64,000 nucleotides of DNA from Neocallimastix lanati (nom. inval.) (GCA_016946835.1 JACVTC010000057.1:1-64000); one strand, 5' to 3'. Counted from the stretch's first letter, positions 1 to 11,150 are shown. The notes: a model not told the origin generated them from the sequence alone. A program made the numbers and translations.

Positions 1-10
1 ACCATAACAC

Positions 11-800
11 TGATAATACAGAATGAACAAATAATACTAATTGTGCTAGAATAATATAAATTATTCTAACCTTATAGATTATTCTATTCTATATAATTGG
101 AACTTTCCAATATTCTTCAAATATTACTAAATAGAAATCTTAAGTTAATAAATCACTAATTAACTTATAATTCCTTTTTGAATTATCGATCCGATTCCAT
201 TATAATGTATTAAAAATCTTTAGCCAAGAATATTGTCCTTGCCACTTAATATATTAATATTATATTTCTTTTGTATTATGTTATATTGAAAATAATCAAA
301 TCTATTTAATTAGTTATTAAAATTTTCGTTATCAATTTAAATTTATTTTTAATTACTAAATTTAACTAAACCACAATAAAATATTCTGTATAATCTCTTT
401 ATTTTTATTTTATATATATTAGTATTAAACTATTATTAAATAATTAATAATTCAATAATATATAACTACTATTTATAACAATAATATTATTAACTAAAAT
501 AATAATTCAATTTCAATTTAAATGTTTTATTTATAAAAATAATTAGTAATTAGTTTATTAAAAAAATAGTTAGGCTTTACAAATTTTAATTTGATAAAAA
601 AATATAAATACATGTAATTTTAGTGAAATAAAATATAATGAATAACTTTCTTTTTATTAAATAAATAATTATATTATTATTTTTCTTTTATAAATTTAAA
701 TAAATAAATATTGATTTTAAAACAAATTATTTTTTTTTATTGTAATTTTATTATTTGTGTTAATTATTATTATATTCCTAAAATTATATGAACCATACCA
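11..800 (+). repeat. 5' LTR of element A
   Basis: Starts near TGATAATACAG and ends at ATGAACCATACCA, matching the copy at 6235-7022. It contains an ATAAATA box at about 604-611, a plausible core promoter for the genomic transcript. The first three or four bases differ between the two copies (TGATAATACAG here, CTTAATACAG at the 3' end), so the exact left edge is uncertain. Confidence 0.9.
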
Positions 801-808
801 TGAAAAAT

Positions 809-825
809 TGGTGGAGATATCGGGG
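809..825 (+). other. Primer-binding site (tRNA-primed) of element A
   Basis: TGGTGGAGATATCGGGG lies eight bases after the 5' LTR. It begins with TGG, the complement of a tRNA CCA end, as expected for minus-strand priming. The same 17 bases occur right after the LTR of element F (19646-19662), which supports the call. The priming tRNA cannot be identified from this window. Confidence 0.75.
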
Positions 826-990
826 AATATAATAATAAATTAATACATTAGGGATAAAATTATAATATTAATAAATAATTTTTCTAATAAAACAAATAAT
901 TTTTTTAAAAAAACAATTTTTATATTTTTAACTAATTATTATTAATTGTTAAAAATATTAATTAATATTAAATTAAACTAATATTCGTGC

Positions 991-1150
991 ATAGATTTCC
1001 GGGTTAAGTTTATCCTACATAGTAATTGGGCTAGTAGGCTCTGGACTGCTATTTTTTATATTGAAAATAGTAACCGTGGCACACGCGTGGCATGACACCT
1101 TTCAAGAGGTAAGCTGCACGTCAGACAGTGTGTACTATCAGATTGCACGA
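991..1150 (+). other. Conserved GC-richer leader block of element A
   Basis: A noncoding block between the primer-binding site and gag that is far richer in G and C than its surroundings. It contains the palindrome CACGCGTG, the string GTGGCACACGCGTGGCATGA and a donor-like GAGGTAAGC. Nearly the same block sits at 9082-9237 in element B, although the flanking DNA has diverged, so it appears to be under constraint. It could be a packaging or dimerisation signal, a structured 5' UTR or a leader intron donor. I found no tRNA cloverleaf or hammerhead core in it. Confidence 0.6.
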
Positions 1151-1310
1151 TTATTATAATTTAATAAGTGATTAATAATAATAAATAATTAATAATTTTA
1201 TTAGTTAAAAGATTTATTTTTTTTTTTTTAATTTTTTTTATTTTTACTTTTTTATAACAATTTATACATTACGAGGTTTAGCATTCTATAGATACAATAA
1301 ATTTTATTTT

Positions 1311-2227
1311 ATGAGAACATCCAGTACTTCCAGTACTCCAACAGAGAGTACTCCAGAAAGTAAGCTTAGCTTCCGAGAATTAAAGAAAGAATTAAAAGAT
1401 TTTGAAAAGCTTACTAAACAAAACCTTGACATCAACTCCTGGGCAAATGAGTTAAAGGCATGGATAAAATACCAACATATCAAGGATCCTGAAACTATTT
1501 TTACTGCTTGTATATTAACGGCTTCTGGAGAACCAAGAGAAATTATCCAAGAACTAGAAGATGGAAATGACCTTACTGAAGATGAAGATTCTGATTTCGA
1601 TAGCGATAGTGAAGGAGAAGATGATGAAGAAAGTGAATCTACTAACACCTACCCAAGCCTTGATGAAATCATAAATCATCTGAAGACTTTCTATGGACTT
1701 AAAGAAGATCAAACCAACTTGTTACGAGAATTGCGTTCCATGAAAATAAAGAAGAACGAGAAAGTTAAAGATTTAATGTCCGTTATAGATCTTTGTACCA
1801 TAAATTGGATAAAAAGAGAAGAAGAAAAATTAGTGTTTTAGATTATGCAGATTCCTTAACCAATAATCCCGACGCATGGAGAAAGGTTATGCTTAAAGAC
1901 AATATTTCTATTACTAAAGCATTCGCTATAGCTGAAAAAGTTGATCGTTTATCTATTAAAAATAGTACTGAATATTATGATAAGACTCGTTACAATCTCC
2001 TTAACTCTAAAAGTAATTTTAATAAGAACATTTCAAATGATTTTAACAAACCAAAAACCCACAAAAATGTATCTATAGAAAATCTCACTAACAAGATGAA
2101 AGAAATGAAAATTAGTACTTGCTGGTTTTGTAGCAATGAAGGACATACCAAACGAAACTGTCCTAAATTAAATTCTATATTGGAAAATAACCGCATAAAG
2201 TTTTATGAAAATCATTTAAACCACTAA
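1311..2227 (+). pseudogene. gag: gag of element A, frameshifted
   Basis: The first open stretch (1311-1841, 176 codons) is a retrotransposon capsid-like protein with an acidic Asp/Glu/Ser segment at residues 85-110. The true continuation lies in another frame from about 1793, so a single-base indel separates the halves; the overlapping tail of the first frame is spurious. The second half (to 2227) carries one CCHC zinc knuckle with the pattern C-x2-C-x4-H-x4-C (CWFCSNEGHTKRNC), the RNA-binding nucleocapsid motif of retrotransposon Gag. Gag forms the particle that packages element RNA. Because of the break this copy is unlikely to make full-length Gag unless frameshifting occurs. Confidence 0.85.
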
Positions 2228-2282
2228 AAGGGAGTAGAAGCACTCCCATCGTCAAAAAAATTGCTTCAGTCTGCCATCGTCC

Positions 2283-2774
2283 CAAACAGTTGACTTAAAA
2301 GAAGATGATGATTATGAAGAAATTGCTGATTTCCAAGAAGGTACTACTACTGATTATTACGAAGATTTTGATGATGAGTCGGATGGTTCCAAAGAATTGG
2401 ATTACTTAGTAAACGTTATAAAGAGAAAGGCAAATCCTAAAGATGAAGAGACTAGTGACCAAAGAGGAAAGAGGGTTCACCGTAGTCTAAGAGATGATCC
2501 TAAGCCAATAGTTACTCCAGGTTTACGAAAACAAAAAGAAAATCAATTAAGGGGAACATCGCGACCAGTCAAAAAGCCAACAACTCAATTACATCCTTCG
2601 ATTATGGCTCAACCCAGAATAGAGAAAGAAAAGAGGATTGAGAAAGAGCTAAGAGATAAGGAAAGAGCTAGTACTAGTACTTCTGTGGAAAATAATAAAA
2701 ATAGTAATGTTAATATTATTAATGAAGAAACTTCTCAGGAAGGAAATAATTCTAAACAAACTTTAAATAATTAA
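2283..2774 (+). pseudogene. Acidic/basic linker between gag and protease, element A
   Basis: An open frame that begins in a Glu/Asp/Tyr-rich stretch (about 2301-2396), continues into a Lys/Arg/Glu-rich segment and stops at 2774. The coding trace resumes in another frame immediately after, at about 2772-2810, which indicates another single-base indel. I recognise no catalytic domain. Its position between the zinc knuckle and the protease suggests the disordered gag-pol linker of this element family. Confidence 0.55.
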
Positions 2775-2809
2775 TTCAAGAAAAATCATCAGAAAAGTCA
2801 ACTGAAATT

Positions 2810-3502
2810 ATGCCAACTAGAATTCCAAAAAGAATACAAATGCAAACTGATTGTGATAGTTATGACGTGATCAAAGATTTAAACTCCAGTAATTGCAATA
2901 TTACATTTGGACAATTATTGGACGTTGCTCCAAAGATACGGTCTCAAGTATCACAAGGACTTAAATTAGAAAAGAATAATACTAAAATTTCAGGTGCAGT
3001 GGATAATATGTGTGCTACTACAATAATAACGAACAATATAGATCATACATATAAAAGTAAACATCATGAACCACAAGAAGATGATATTGCTATGGTTGAT
3101 GTAATAGTAGATGGAGTTCGTGGTAAGGCTTTAATAGATTCATGTAGCAACTTAAGTATTATCACAAAGCAATTTTTAGATAAATTACCTTATCAGTATG
3201 AACCTATAGGAGTTAGTGCAGGACGAATACGTTTAGCAACGCTGAATGATGATTACTCAGAAGATGTGTTAATCAAAGTTCCCGTAAAAATTAATGAACT
3301 AGAACTACTTGTTACGTGTAGAATTATAGACAAGGAGGATCCATTCTATGATATATTAATCAACCTCAAAACTCAAATTGATAACCAGTTATTTATACAT
3401 CCAATTAGATATAGTCTTTGTCGATTTAATGATCAAGGTTTAATTGAAGAAATTGCACCTATTAATAATGAATATGATGACGAAGAAAATTATTATGTGT
3501 AA
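2810..3502 (+). pseudogene. Retropepsin-like protease of element A
   Basis: Contains an aspartyl-protease-like core: hydrophobic strand VDVIVDGVRGKALIDSCSNL at about 3090-3150, followed by a helix and a second conserved segment ending near 3480. The catalytic triplet reads D-S-C where retropepsins normally have D-S/T-G. The enzyme would cleave the Gag-Pol precursor inside the virus-like particle. The frame stops at 3502 and the RT region continues in a different frame from 3511, so it is separated from Pol by an indel. Unless the family tolerates Cys after D-S, activity is doubtful. Confidence 0.65.
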
Positions 3503-3510
3503 TCAAAGCA

Positions 3511-6212
3511 TTGAATCACCAAGAAGCTAAGCAACAATTGAAAACGATTGAAGGATTACCACCCATAAAATATATATATGACACAGTTTTTCAAAGTACA
3601 ATTAATTCAAATTATAGAGAAGCTATTACTAAATTACTTGAAGAATATATTGATATAATTGCAACTTCTTCTGAAGAATTAACACCTTCAGATTTATCAC
3701 CACACAAAATTATTCTTAAGGAAGGAGTTAAACCTATTAAACAAAAATTTTATCGACTTAGTAAATTAAAACAGATATCTTAAAAGAAGAATTAACCAAA
3801 CTCATATATAAACGATTAATTGAACCTTCATGTTCAGAATGGTCATCACCAGTAGTACTTGTGCCTAAAAAGAACGGTAAATGGCGCCTGTGTATTGACT
3901 ATAGGAAAGTAAATGAAGCAACTAAGAAGGATTCTTATTCTTTACCAAATATTGAGGAAATTTTTGATAGCTTAGATGGAGCAAAAATCTTCTCAACATT
4001 AGATCTTTATTCCGGTTATCATCAAATATTAATGGATGATGATAGTGTTGAAATCACTACCTTTACAACTAAGTTCGGAAACTACCAATTCAAGGTAATG
4101 CCCTTCGGTTTAACAGGTGCTCCAGCTACATTCCAAAGAGAAATGAACCGTATACTATTTCCCTTAATAGGAAAATGCGTATATAACTTTATCGATGATA
4201 TTTTAATCTACTCAAGAACTGAAGAAGAACACCTAGAACATCTTAAACAAGTCTTAGAAATATTCAAGGAACATAAGTTAAAAATCAATATCGAAAAGTG
4301 TTCTTTCATGCAAACTGAAGTAGAAGTACTTGGATATAAAGTATCCTCAGAAGGTTTAAGTCCATTGGAAAACAAAGTTGAAGCTATTAAAGAATGGAAG
4401 GCTCCCTCTAACATTCATGAACTTCGATCATTTTTAGGAGCCATTGGATATTATAGAAATTTTATTAAGGACTTTGCAAAAGTCACTGCTCCTCTCTGCA
4501 CTCTATTAAGAAAAGGTATTAAGTTTGAATGGAAAAAGGAACAAGAAGAAAGTTTTAAAATTCTTAAGGAAAGATTAATCAATGCCCCAATATTAAGATT
4601 TCCTAGATTTGATAGAGAATTTATTATAAGAACAGATGCTTCCTATGATGGAATAGGCGGTGTGCTTTTACAAAAGGATGATGAAACTGGAAAGGAGCAT
4701 CCGGTTCATTATATTAGTAGAAGTTTATCTAAATCGGAAAAGAATTATGGAATTACGGATCTAGAAGGTGCTGCTCTAATTTACTGTATTAATAAATTAA
4801 AATCTTATATTATGGGAAATCCTAAGCAAACTATAGTATATACAGATCATAGACCATTAATCGGATTACTTAAAAGTAAGGAACCACAAAATTCTCGTCA
4901 TACTAGATGGTGTTTGACTGTCAGTATGTTAGGAATTGATTTACGATATGAAACTGGAAAGAATAATGTTGTCGCAGATGCTTTATCAAGAATGAAAAAT
5001 GAAAAAGAAAAAGTTGTCTTAACAACACAAATTATCAAGGAACAAGATGAAAACCTGCTTTCAAGAACCATTAAGGAATTTATTGAAGAAAAATTTACGA
5101 CAATTGATGGTGTGGACTACTTTGTTGATGGCAATAATTATAGAAAATTAGTTACAGATACAAAAGAAAAACTTCAATTAATTTTTCAAGCACACAGTAT
5201 AGGAAACGAAGGCTATTACAAGACATACCAACGTTTGAAAAAGAGCTACTATTGGAACAATATGGTTAATGACATTAAGCGAATTATAGGTAAATGTGAA
5301 AAATGTCAATTAAATAAATCTCAACCATACCCTGAACAAACGGAAGATAAACCAACTGAAGTGGAAGGACCATTTACACACTTAGGATTGGACATTATAG
5401 GACCTCTAAATAAAACCAGAAATAATAATCAATATATAATCGTTGTGGTTGATTATTTTACTAAATGGGTTGAGGCAGAGCCCACTGAAAATGTTACTTC
5501 TCAGGATGTGATAAAATTTTTAATTAATGTATTTGCTCGACACGGTGTACCTCAAATTATCACTACTGATAATGGAACACAATTTACATCAGATATGACA
5601 AAAATCTTCCTTGATTTATATGATGTATATGTTAAATTTATCACTCCATATCATCCTGAAAGCAATGGTTTAGTTGAGAATCGTAATAAAGAAATTGGAA
5701 AATTATTACGATTACTAGAACAACAACACAAAGAATGGGATGAAATTTTACCATCTGCACTTTGGGCTTTAAGAACTACTAAAAACTCAATCACCAACCA
5801 TTCAAGTTTTGAATTAGTTTATGGAAGGGAGGACCAACAACCTTTTGACATTGCTGCCAGACCAACTAAGGGTATAAATAAGTCTTCTGACGAAATTCTA
5901 CTGGAAAAATTTGTATCACACTACCAATGGGTAATGGAGGTCGCATCTAATATCAAAAATGCTTCGAAATATTGGGCTACTAGGAGAGAAGAAAAGACCA
6001 GTATGAATCAAGCTAAAAGAATAAAACCAGGTGATTTAGTACTAGTAAGAAACTTTAATCGAACTAAATTAGAACCTTACTTTGTTGGACCTATGAAAGT
6101 GGTAAAGAAACAATTCAATACAGTCACTTTAGCTGATCCTGCTACTAATATACAAATGAATCGTAATGTTCATTTGAAAAATATTGTCAAGTTTAACTCA
6201 GCTTCTACCTAG
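3511..6212 (+). pseudogene. pol: pol of element A: reverse transcriptase, RNase H, integrase
   Basis: Residues encoded at 3511-3783 are the RT amino end (PHKI, then KPIKQKFYRLS). The frame breaks at about 3772 and resumes through 6212. The main 783-codon frame shows the RT core with PFGL and the metal-binding NFIDDILIYS (FIDD in place of YVDD), then an RNase H with TDAS and a later TDH, then integrase. In the integrase zinc finger, the second His of the HHCC motif appears as Asn (GNEGYYKT), followed by CEKCQ. The core shows D in LDIIGP, D in TDNGTQFTS and E in ENRNKEIG, so the DDE triad is present. No chromodomain follows; the protein ends in a GPxxV-type SH3-like tail. One repair-free frame cannot produce the whole polyprotein. 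Confidence 0.92.
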
Positions 6213-6222
6213 CTTGAGTCTT

Positions 6223-6230
6223 AGCGGGGG
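6223..6230 (+). other. Polypurine tract of element A
   Basis: AGCGGGGG lies a few bases before the 3' LTR and after the pol stop codon. This is the usual position of the plus-strand primer. The related element B has the equivalent TCGGGGCATCT just before its 3' LTR. Confidence 0.65.
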
Positions 6231-6234
6231 CATC

Positions 6235-7022
6235 TTAATACAGAATGAACAAATAATACTAATTGTGCTAGAATAATATAAATTATTCTAACCTTATAGA
6301 TTATTCTATTCTATATAATTGGAACTTTCCAATATTCTTCAAATATTACTAAATAGAAATCTTAAGTTAATAAATCACTAATTAACTTATAATTCCTTTT
6401 TGAATTATCGATCCGATTCCATTATAATGTATTAAAAATCTTTAGCCAAGAATATTGTCCTTGCCACTTAATATATTAATATTATATTTCTTTTGTATTA
6501 TGTTATATTGAAAATAATCAAATCTATTTAATTAGTTATTAAAATTTTCGTTATCAATTTAAATTTATTTTTAATTACTAAATTTAACTAAACCACAATA
6601 AAATATTCTGTATAATCTCTTTATTTTTATTTTATATATATTAGTATTAAACTATTATTAAATAATTAATAATTCAATAATATATAACTACTATTTATAA
6701 CAATAATATTATTAACTAAAATAATAATTCAATTTCAATTTAAATGTTTTATTTATAAAAATAATTAGTAATTAGTTTATTAAAAAAATAGTTAGGCTTT
6801 ACAAATTTTAATTTGATAAAAAAATATAAATACATGTAATTTTAGTGAAATAAAATATAATGAATAACTTTCTTTTTATTAAATAAATAATTATATTATT
6901 ATTTTTCTTTTATAAATTTAAATAAATAAATATTGATTTTAAAACAAATTATTTTTTTTTATTGTAATTTTATTATTTGTGTTAATTATTATTATATTCC
7001 TAAAATTATATGAACCATACCA
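6235..7022 (+). repeat. 3' LTR of element A
   Basis: Reads identical to 14-800 on inspection, including the ATAAATA promoter-like box and the ACCATACCA end. The flank CTGAAGATTTCGTTACAATT right after it also occurs at about 15741-15760. Confidence 0.9.
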
Positions 7023-7039
7023 CTGAAGATTTCGTTACA

Positions 7040-7430
7040 ATTTTATTAACTATTTAATTTTATATTTTTAATATAAGGATAAATTATATGATCGAAATAT
7101 CTTTTATTATTTTATTCTTTTATTTTCGATCATTAGATTGGAAAATCGGTTAATTAAGATTTTTTCCAATTACTTTTTAGAAGTAATCGGTTTTACTTAA
7201 TTAATGCGATGATCGATATGGATAGAATATCGATCGAAAACTTATCTAGGTTTTTCTATCTAATCTTTTCCTAGATAAGAGATTTGTTAAGATTAGAAAA
7301 CCCTTTCTTATTTAACCTTATTTTCATAAAAAAATATAAATAAGGCTCTTGAGTTCTCTTTGAGAAATCAAGAGTTATTATTATAAAAAACATAGTTATA
7401 ATAGTAACATTTTTATATTTTTAACTTTAA
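7040..7430 (+). repeat. Solo/partial LTR of family G, copy 1
   Basis: About 350 bp closely resembles 27361-27700. Shared landmarks are GATCGAAATATCTTTTATTA, AGAAGTAATCGGTTTTAC, CCTAGATAAGAGATTTGTTA and a TATA-like ATAAATAAGG followed by the stem CTCTTGA...TCAAGAG. A TATA box a short distance before a hairpin fits an LTR U3/R boundary. No internal region of this family is present in the window. Exact ends are not resolved. Confidence 0.65.
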
Positions 7431-7656
7431 TAAATTAATAAAAATATTTTATTCAAAAACATATTTTTAAAATCAATTTATACAAACAATTCTTTTCTTA
7501 CTTTTTGTGTTATTATTATAATTAATTTTATAATAAACTCTACTCTAAAGGTAAAAAAAAAATTTATTTTATTTTATTTTCTCAACTTAATGAATTAGTC
7601 GTTAAGTTGTAGTTAATAATTCTATTTTGAGTTAGTTCTTAATAGAATTATTACAC

Positions 7657-9077
7657 TGATAAGAATGTACTAAATAATGCATTCTTAATTAAATCTACGA
7701 TTTATTTCTATGTTGAAATTACAACTGAATTAAATTTCAATTTCAATTAATTTCAATTAAAATTATTAAAAACAAAATAATTAATAAAAACTTATAATTC
7801 ATTAATTATTCTTTAAATTTTATTTATTTTATAATATTATAAGTTATTTGATCATCTTAGGACCAGCTTAGGCCTACTGATTCTAATGATATCATATTAA
7901 ACTTAAATATTATTAATAAATAAAATATTTATTAACATGAATCATTTGGTCATGTCATCCTTGATTCATAAATTAATGTTTATGTATTAATTTATGTTAT
8001 AATTATTAATTATTAATTACTATATTAAATATTTAAATTTAATATTATATTATATATATTAGCTAATATATTAGATTAAAAAATATAATTTATTTATATT
8101 AAACATATTCTTATACTAAATATTATTATTATCAACTTTATATTATTATTATCAATATTCTCAAACCTACAAAGTATAAAAAGAAAATTCAAATTTATCT
8201 TTTTGTTCTTTGTAAGGTTATAGTTAACCTATTATAATATAACTATATATTTTTATTAATAAATAAAAATTTTTATCATATCAAACCAATTATTAGTTTT
8301 AATTAAGTGTTAAATTAACAAATTTAACTTTATAACTCTTTTATTTTAGTAATTTACTTATATCTATATAGTTATATTATATAGATATATCAACCTGATT
8401 CCTTGTTAAATTCAATCTGTTTACTTTTTAACATTCTAATACATTATGTGTACATTATTATTTTTGTACTTTAATAAATTTTTAAATCCAAAGATCAAAA
8501 ATTAAATCAAAAATTATATTAAACTTTATATTTTTATATTAAATCTTATATTAATAGTAATATTTTTATATATTTAAAACTTATATTAGCAATATTAATA
8601 ATAAATCTTACTTTTTTTTTATATTAATAATGAAAATTTATATTAATAATATTTTTATATATTGATAATTAAAAATTTATATATTATATTTTAACTTTTA
8701 TTATAAAATTTTATATCGAAATGTTTTATTTTATATTGAAAAATATTTTATTTTATTAAAAACCTTTATATTAGAATAGTATTTTTATTTTTATTTGAAT
8801 ATTTTAACAGATTGTAATAAAAATTATAGCCAATTAAATAAATTCTTATTAGTAATATTTTAGATATTTTTTAAAAAAAAAAAAAAAAAAAAAAATGTTT
8901 TATTAATATTATAAATGTATTTTATTTATATTGTTATAATTAAATTTTATATAATTAATTATAAAAATCAATTTAAATTTAATAGTTTTTATAAAAAAAA
9001 ATAAATAAAATGTAATTTAGTGGCAAGAACAACTTTTATGCCTTGAAAAAAGTATAAATAGTTGTAAATTTTGCTAC
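7657..9077 (+). repeat. 5' LTR of element B, split by a solo LTR
   Basis: Matches 14922-15607 on both sides of the insertion: 7657-7710 pairs with the first 53 bases of the 3' copy, and 8434-9077 with the rest. It contains a GTATAAATAG box near 9051, the likely promoter. Confidence 0.85.
7711..8433 (+). mobile_element. Solo LTR related to family C inside the LTR of element B
   Basis: Begins TGTTGAAATTACAACTGAAT and ends TTTTTAACA. It is flanked by the 5-bp duplication TTCTA (7706-7710 and 8434-8438). The uninterrupted site is visible in the 3' LTR of element B near 14970. The TG...CA ends and the 5-bp duplication identify an LTR left after recombination of a complete element. The sequence is a diverged relative of the copies at 15793-17603. 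Confidence 0.88.
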
Positions 9078-9081
9078 CAAT

Positions 9082-9237
9082 TAGATTATCGGATTAAGTT
9101 TATACTACATAGTAATTGGGCTAGTGGGCTCTGAACTGCTATATTTTATATTGAATATAGTAATCGTGGCACACGCGTGGCATGACACCATTAGGTAAGC
9201 TGCACGTCAGACAGTGTGTACTATCAGATTGTACGAC
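9082..9237 (+). other. Conserved GC-richer leader block of element B
   Basis: Counterpart of 991-1150. Shared strings include CTACATAGTAATTGGGCTAG, GTGGCACACGCGTGGCATGA and GCTGCACGTCAGACAGTGTG. Differences are mostly substitutions, plus a few bases lost before GGTAAGC. It is conserved while neighbouring DNA is not. Confidence 0.6.
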
Positions 9238-9405
9238 AATAAAGATTATTTTTTTGTATTTAATAATTATAATTAATTAATAATTTTATTAGCTATAATA
9301 ATACAATATTTATCTTTTAAAAAGAAAAATTTTTTGAAAGGTGAAAATAATAAATAAAACTTTGCTTCTAAATTTATTACTACAAATATACTAAATTACA
9401 AAATT

Positions 9406-9760
9406 CAAGTGGTCGATAAAGATTTCGAGCTTGAAAAATATTCTATTAAGTTGTCGATAAAGATTTCGAACTTAAAATTATTCTATTAAGTTGTCGATAA
9501 AGATTTCGAACTTAAAATTATTCCATTGAGTTGTCGATAAAGATTTCGAACTTAAAAATTATTCTATTAAGTTGTCGATAAAGATTTCGAACTTAAAATT
9601 ATTCCATTGAGTTGTCGATAAAGATTTCGAACTTAAAAATTATTCTATTAAGTTGTCGATAAAGATTTCGAACTTAAAAATTATTCTTAATAAAGTAGTC
9701 GAAAAGAACCTCGTGCTTTATAATTTCTACTAAGTTGTCGATAAGGATTTCGAGCTTATA
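9406..9760 (+). repeat. Minisatellite, about nine units of about 40 bp
   Basis: The unit core is GTTGTCGATAAAGATTTCGA followed by ACTTAAAATTATTCTATTAA. Units near 9410, 9450, 9490, 9530, 9570, 9611 and 9650 are close copies. Those near 9693 and 9735 are diverged. Unit variants with CCATTG and CTATTA alternate, suggesting expansion by a two-unit block. It lies inside element B. Confidence 0.85.
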
Positions 9761-9941
9761 TCTACTTGTAAAGATGTGATTATCCCAATCACATTTTAAA
9801 TTAAAAATTTTTCTTGTGTAATTCAAAAATGTAAATTATTCTTTGATTTATAAAATAATAAACAAAGTAAATAAATCATATGAACTAAATTTTTGAATTA
9901 TATTCTTTAAGCCACAAGATAAATTTTTAATGTAATAATTT

Positions 9942-9994
9942 GGGGGTGTGTCATTTCGAAAATTTTTATTACATAAATTTGTATTTTGTTGTAG
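9942..9994 (+). repeat. Left terminal inverted repeat of the MULE
   Basis: Reads GGGGGTGTGTCATTTCG, then AAAATTTTTATTACATAAAT, then TTGTATTTTGTTGTA. It pairs with 14213-14265 with only a few mismatches in the first 11 bases. Confidence 0.9.
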
Positions 9995-10273
9995 TACATT
10001 TCGGAAAACATGGCGTATTATAATGTAATAAATAAATAAATGAATAAATAAATTATAAATGAATAAATAAATTTCTAAATAATAATAAAAATAAAAAAGA
10101 CAAACGTTTATTATGACTAAAAAAATTTTTTTTAGAAAATTAAATAAAAATATATATATATATATTATAATTACTACATATATAAAATAATTATTATATT
10201 TTTTTTATTTTATTTTAAATATTATTAATTATTATTTATACATTAATACCTTTTTTATATTATCAACAGAAAA

Positions 10274-11150
10274 TACAGATTGAATAAAATAAAATAAAAT
10301 AAAATGAAATAAAATAAAATAAAATAAAATAAATAGTAGAAATATAAATATGAAGTACAGATTGAATAAAATAAAATAAAATAAAATAAAATAAAATAAA
10401 TAGTAGAAATATAAATATGAAGTACAGATTGAATAAAATAAAATAAAATAAAATAAAATAAAATAAAATAAAATAAATAGTAGAAATATAAATATGAAGT
10501 ACAGATTGAATAAAATAAAATAAAATAAAATAAAATAAAATAAAAAGTAGAATATTAAATAAGAAAGTACAGATTGAATAAAATAAAATAAAATAAAATA
10601 AAATAAAATAAAATAAAATAAATAGTAGAAATATGAATATAAAGTACAGATTTAATAAAATAAAATAAAATAAAATAAAATAAAATAAAATAAAATAAAT
10701 AATAGAATATAAATATAAAGTACAGATTGAATAAAATAAAATAAAATAAAATAAAAGTAGAATATTAAAATAAGAAAGTACGGATTGAATAAAATAAAAT
10801 AAAATAAAAAAAATAAAATAAAATAAAATAAAAAGTAGAATATTAAATAAGAAAGTACAGATTGAATAAAATAAAATAAAATAAAATAAATAGTAGAAAT
10901 ATAAATATGAAGTACAGATTGAATAAAATAAAATAAAATAAATAGTAGAATATAAATATAAGTATAGATTGAATAAAATAAAATAAAATAAATAGTAGAA
11001 ACATAAATATAAGTACGGATTGAATAAAATAAAATAAAATAAAATAAAATAAAATAAAATAAAATAAAATAAATAGTAGAATATAAATATAAAGTACAGA
11101 TTGAATAAAATAAAATAAAATAAAATAAAATAAAATATAATAATTATTTT
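10274..11150 (+). repeat. Compound satellite: (AAAAT)n runs punctuated by a fixed spacer
   Basis: About a dozen runs of 4-10 AAAAT units alternate with a conserved spacer of roughly 30-38 bp whose core is AGTAGAAATATAAATATGAA followed by GTACAGATTG. Spacer variants (AAGTAGAATATTAAATAAGAA) recur within the array. The same spacer occurs at 24640-24860, and in reverse at 25140-25640. Confidence 0.9.

Larger units (their letters stand above)
11..7022 (+). mobile_element. Element A: full-length Ty3/gypsy LTR retrotransposon, gag-pol frame-broken
   Basis: Two direct repeats of about 790 bp (11-800 and about 6235-7022) bracket a primer-binding site, a gag with a CCHC zinc knuckle, protease, reverse transcriptase, RNase H and integrase in the Ty3/gypsy order, and a G-rich polypurine tract. 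The two LTRs read as identical base for base wherever I compared them, which points to a recent insertion. The reading frame is nevertheless broken at about 1793, 2227-2280, 2770, 3500 and 3772, each break looking like a single-base indel. Host genes nearby stay open over 10 kb, so generally poor sequence quality is not an obvious explanation. I could not define a clear target-site duplication because the element begins only 10 bases into the window. The first nine bases resemble an LTR end, so another element may abut it. Confidence 0.93.

Noticed and set aside
991-1150. Possible tRNA, hammerhead or twister-type ribozyme in the leader block
   Set aside because: No acceptor/T-loop pattern, no CTGATGA...GAAA core and no convincing twister pairing could be laid out by eye; kept only as a conserved block.
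10274-11150. Regular repeat-spacer alternation resembling a CRISPR array
   Set aside because: The spacers are copies of one another, the repeats are AAAAT runs of variable length, and the setting is a eukaryotic transposon.
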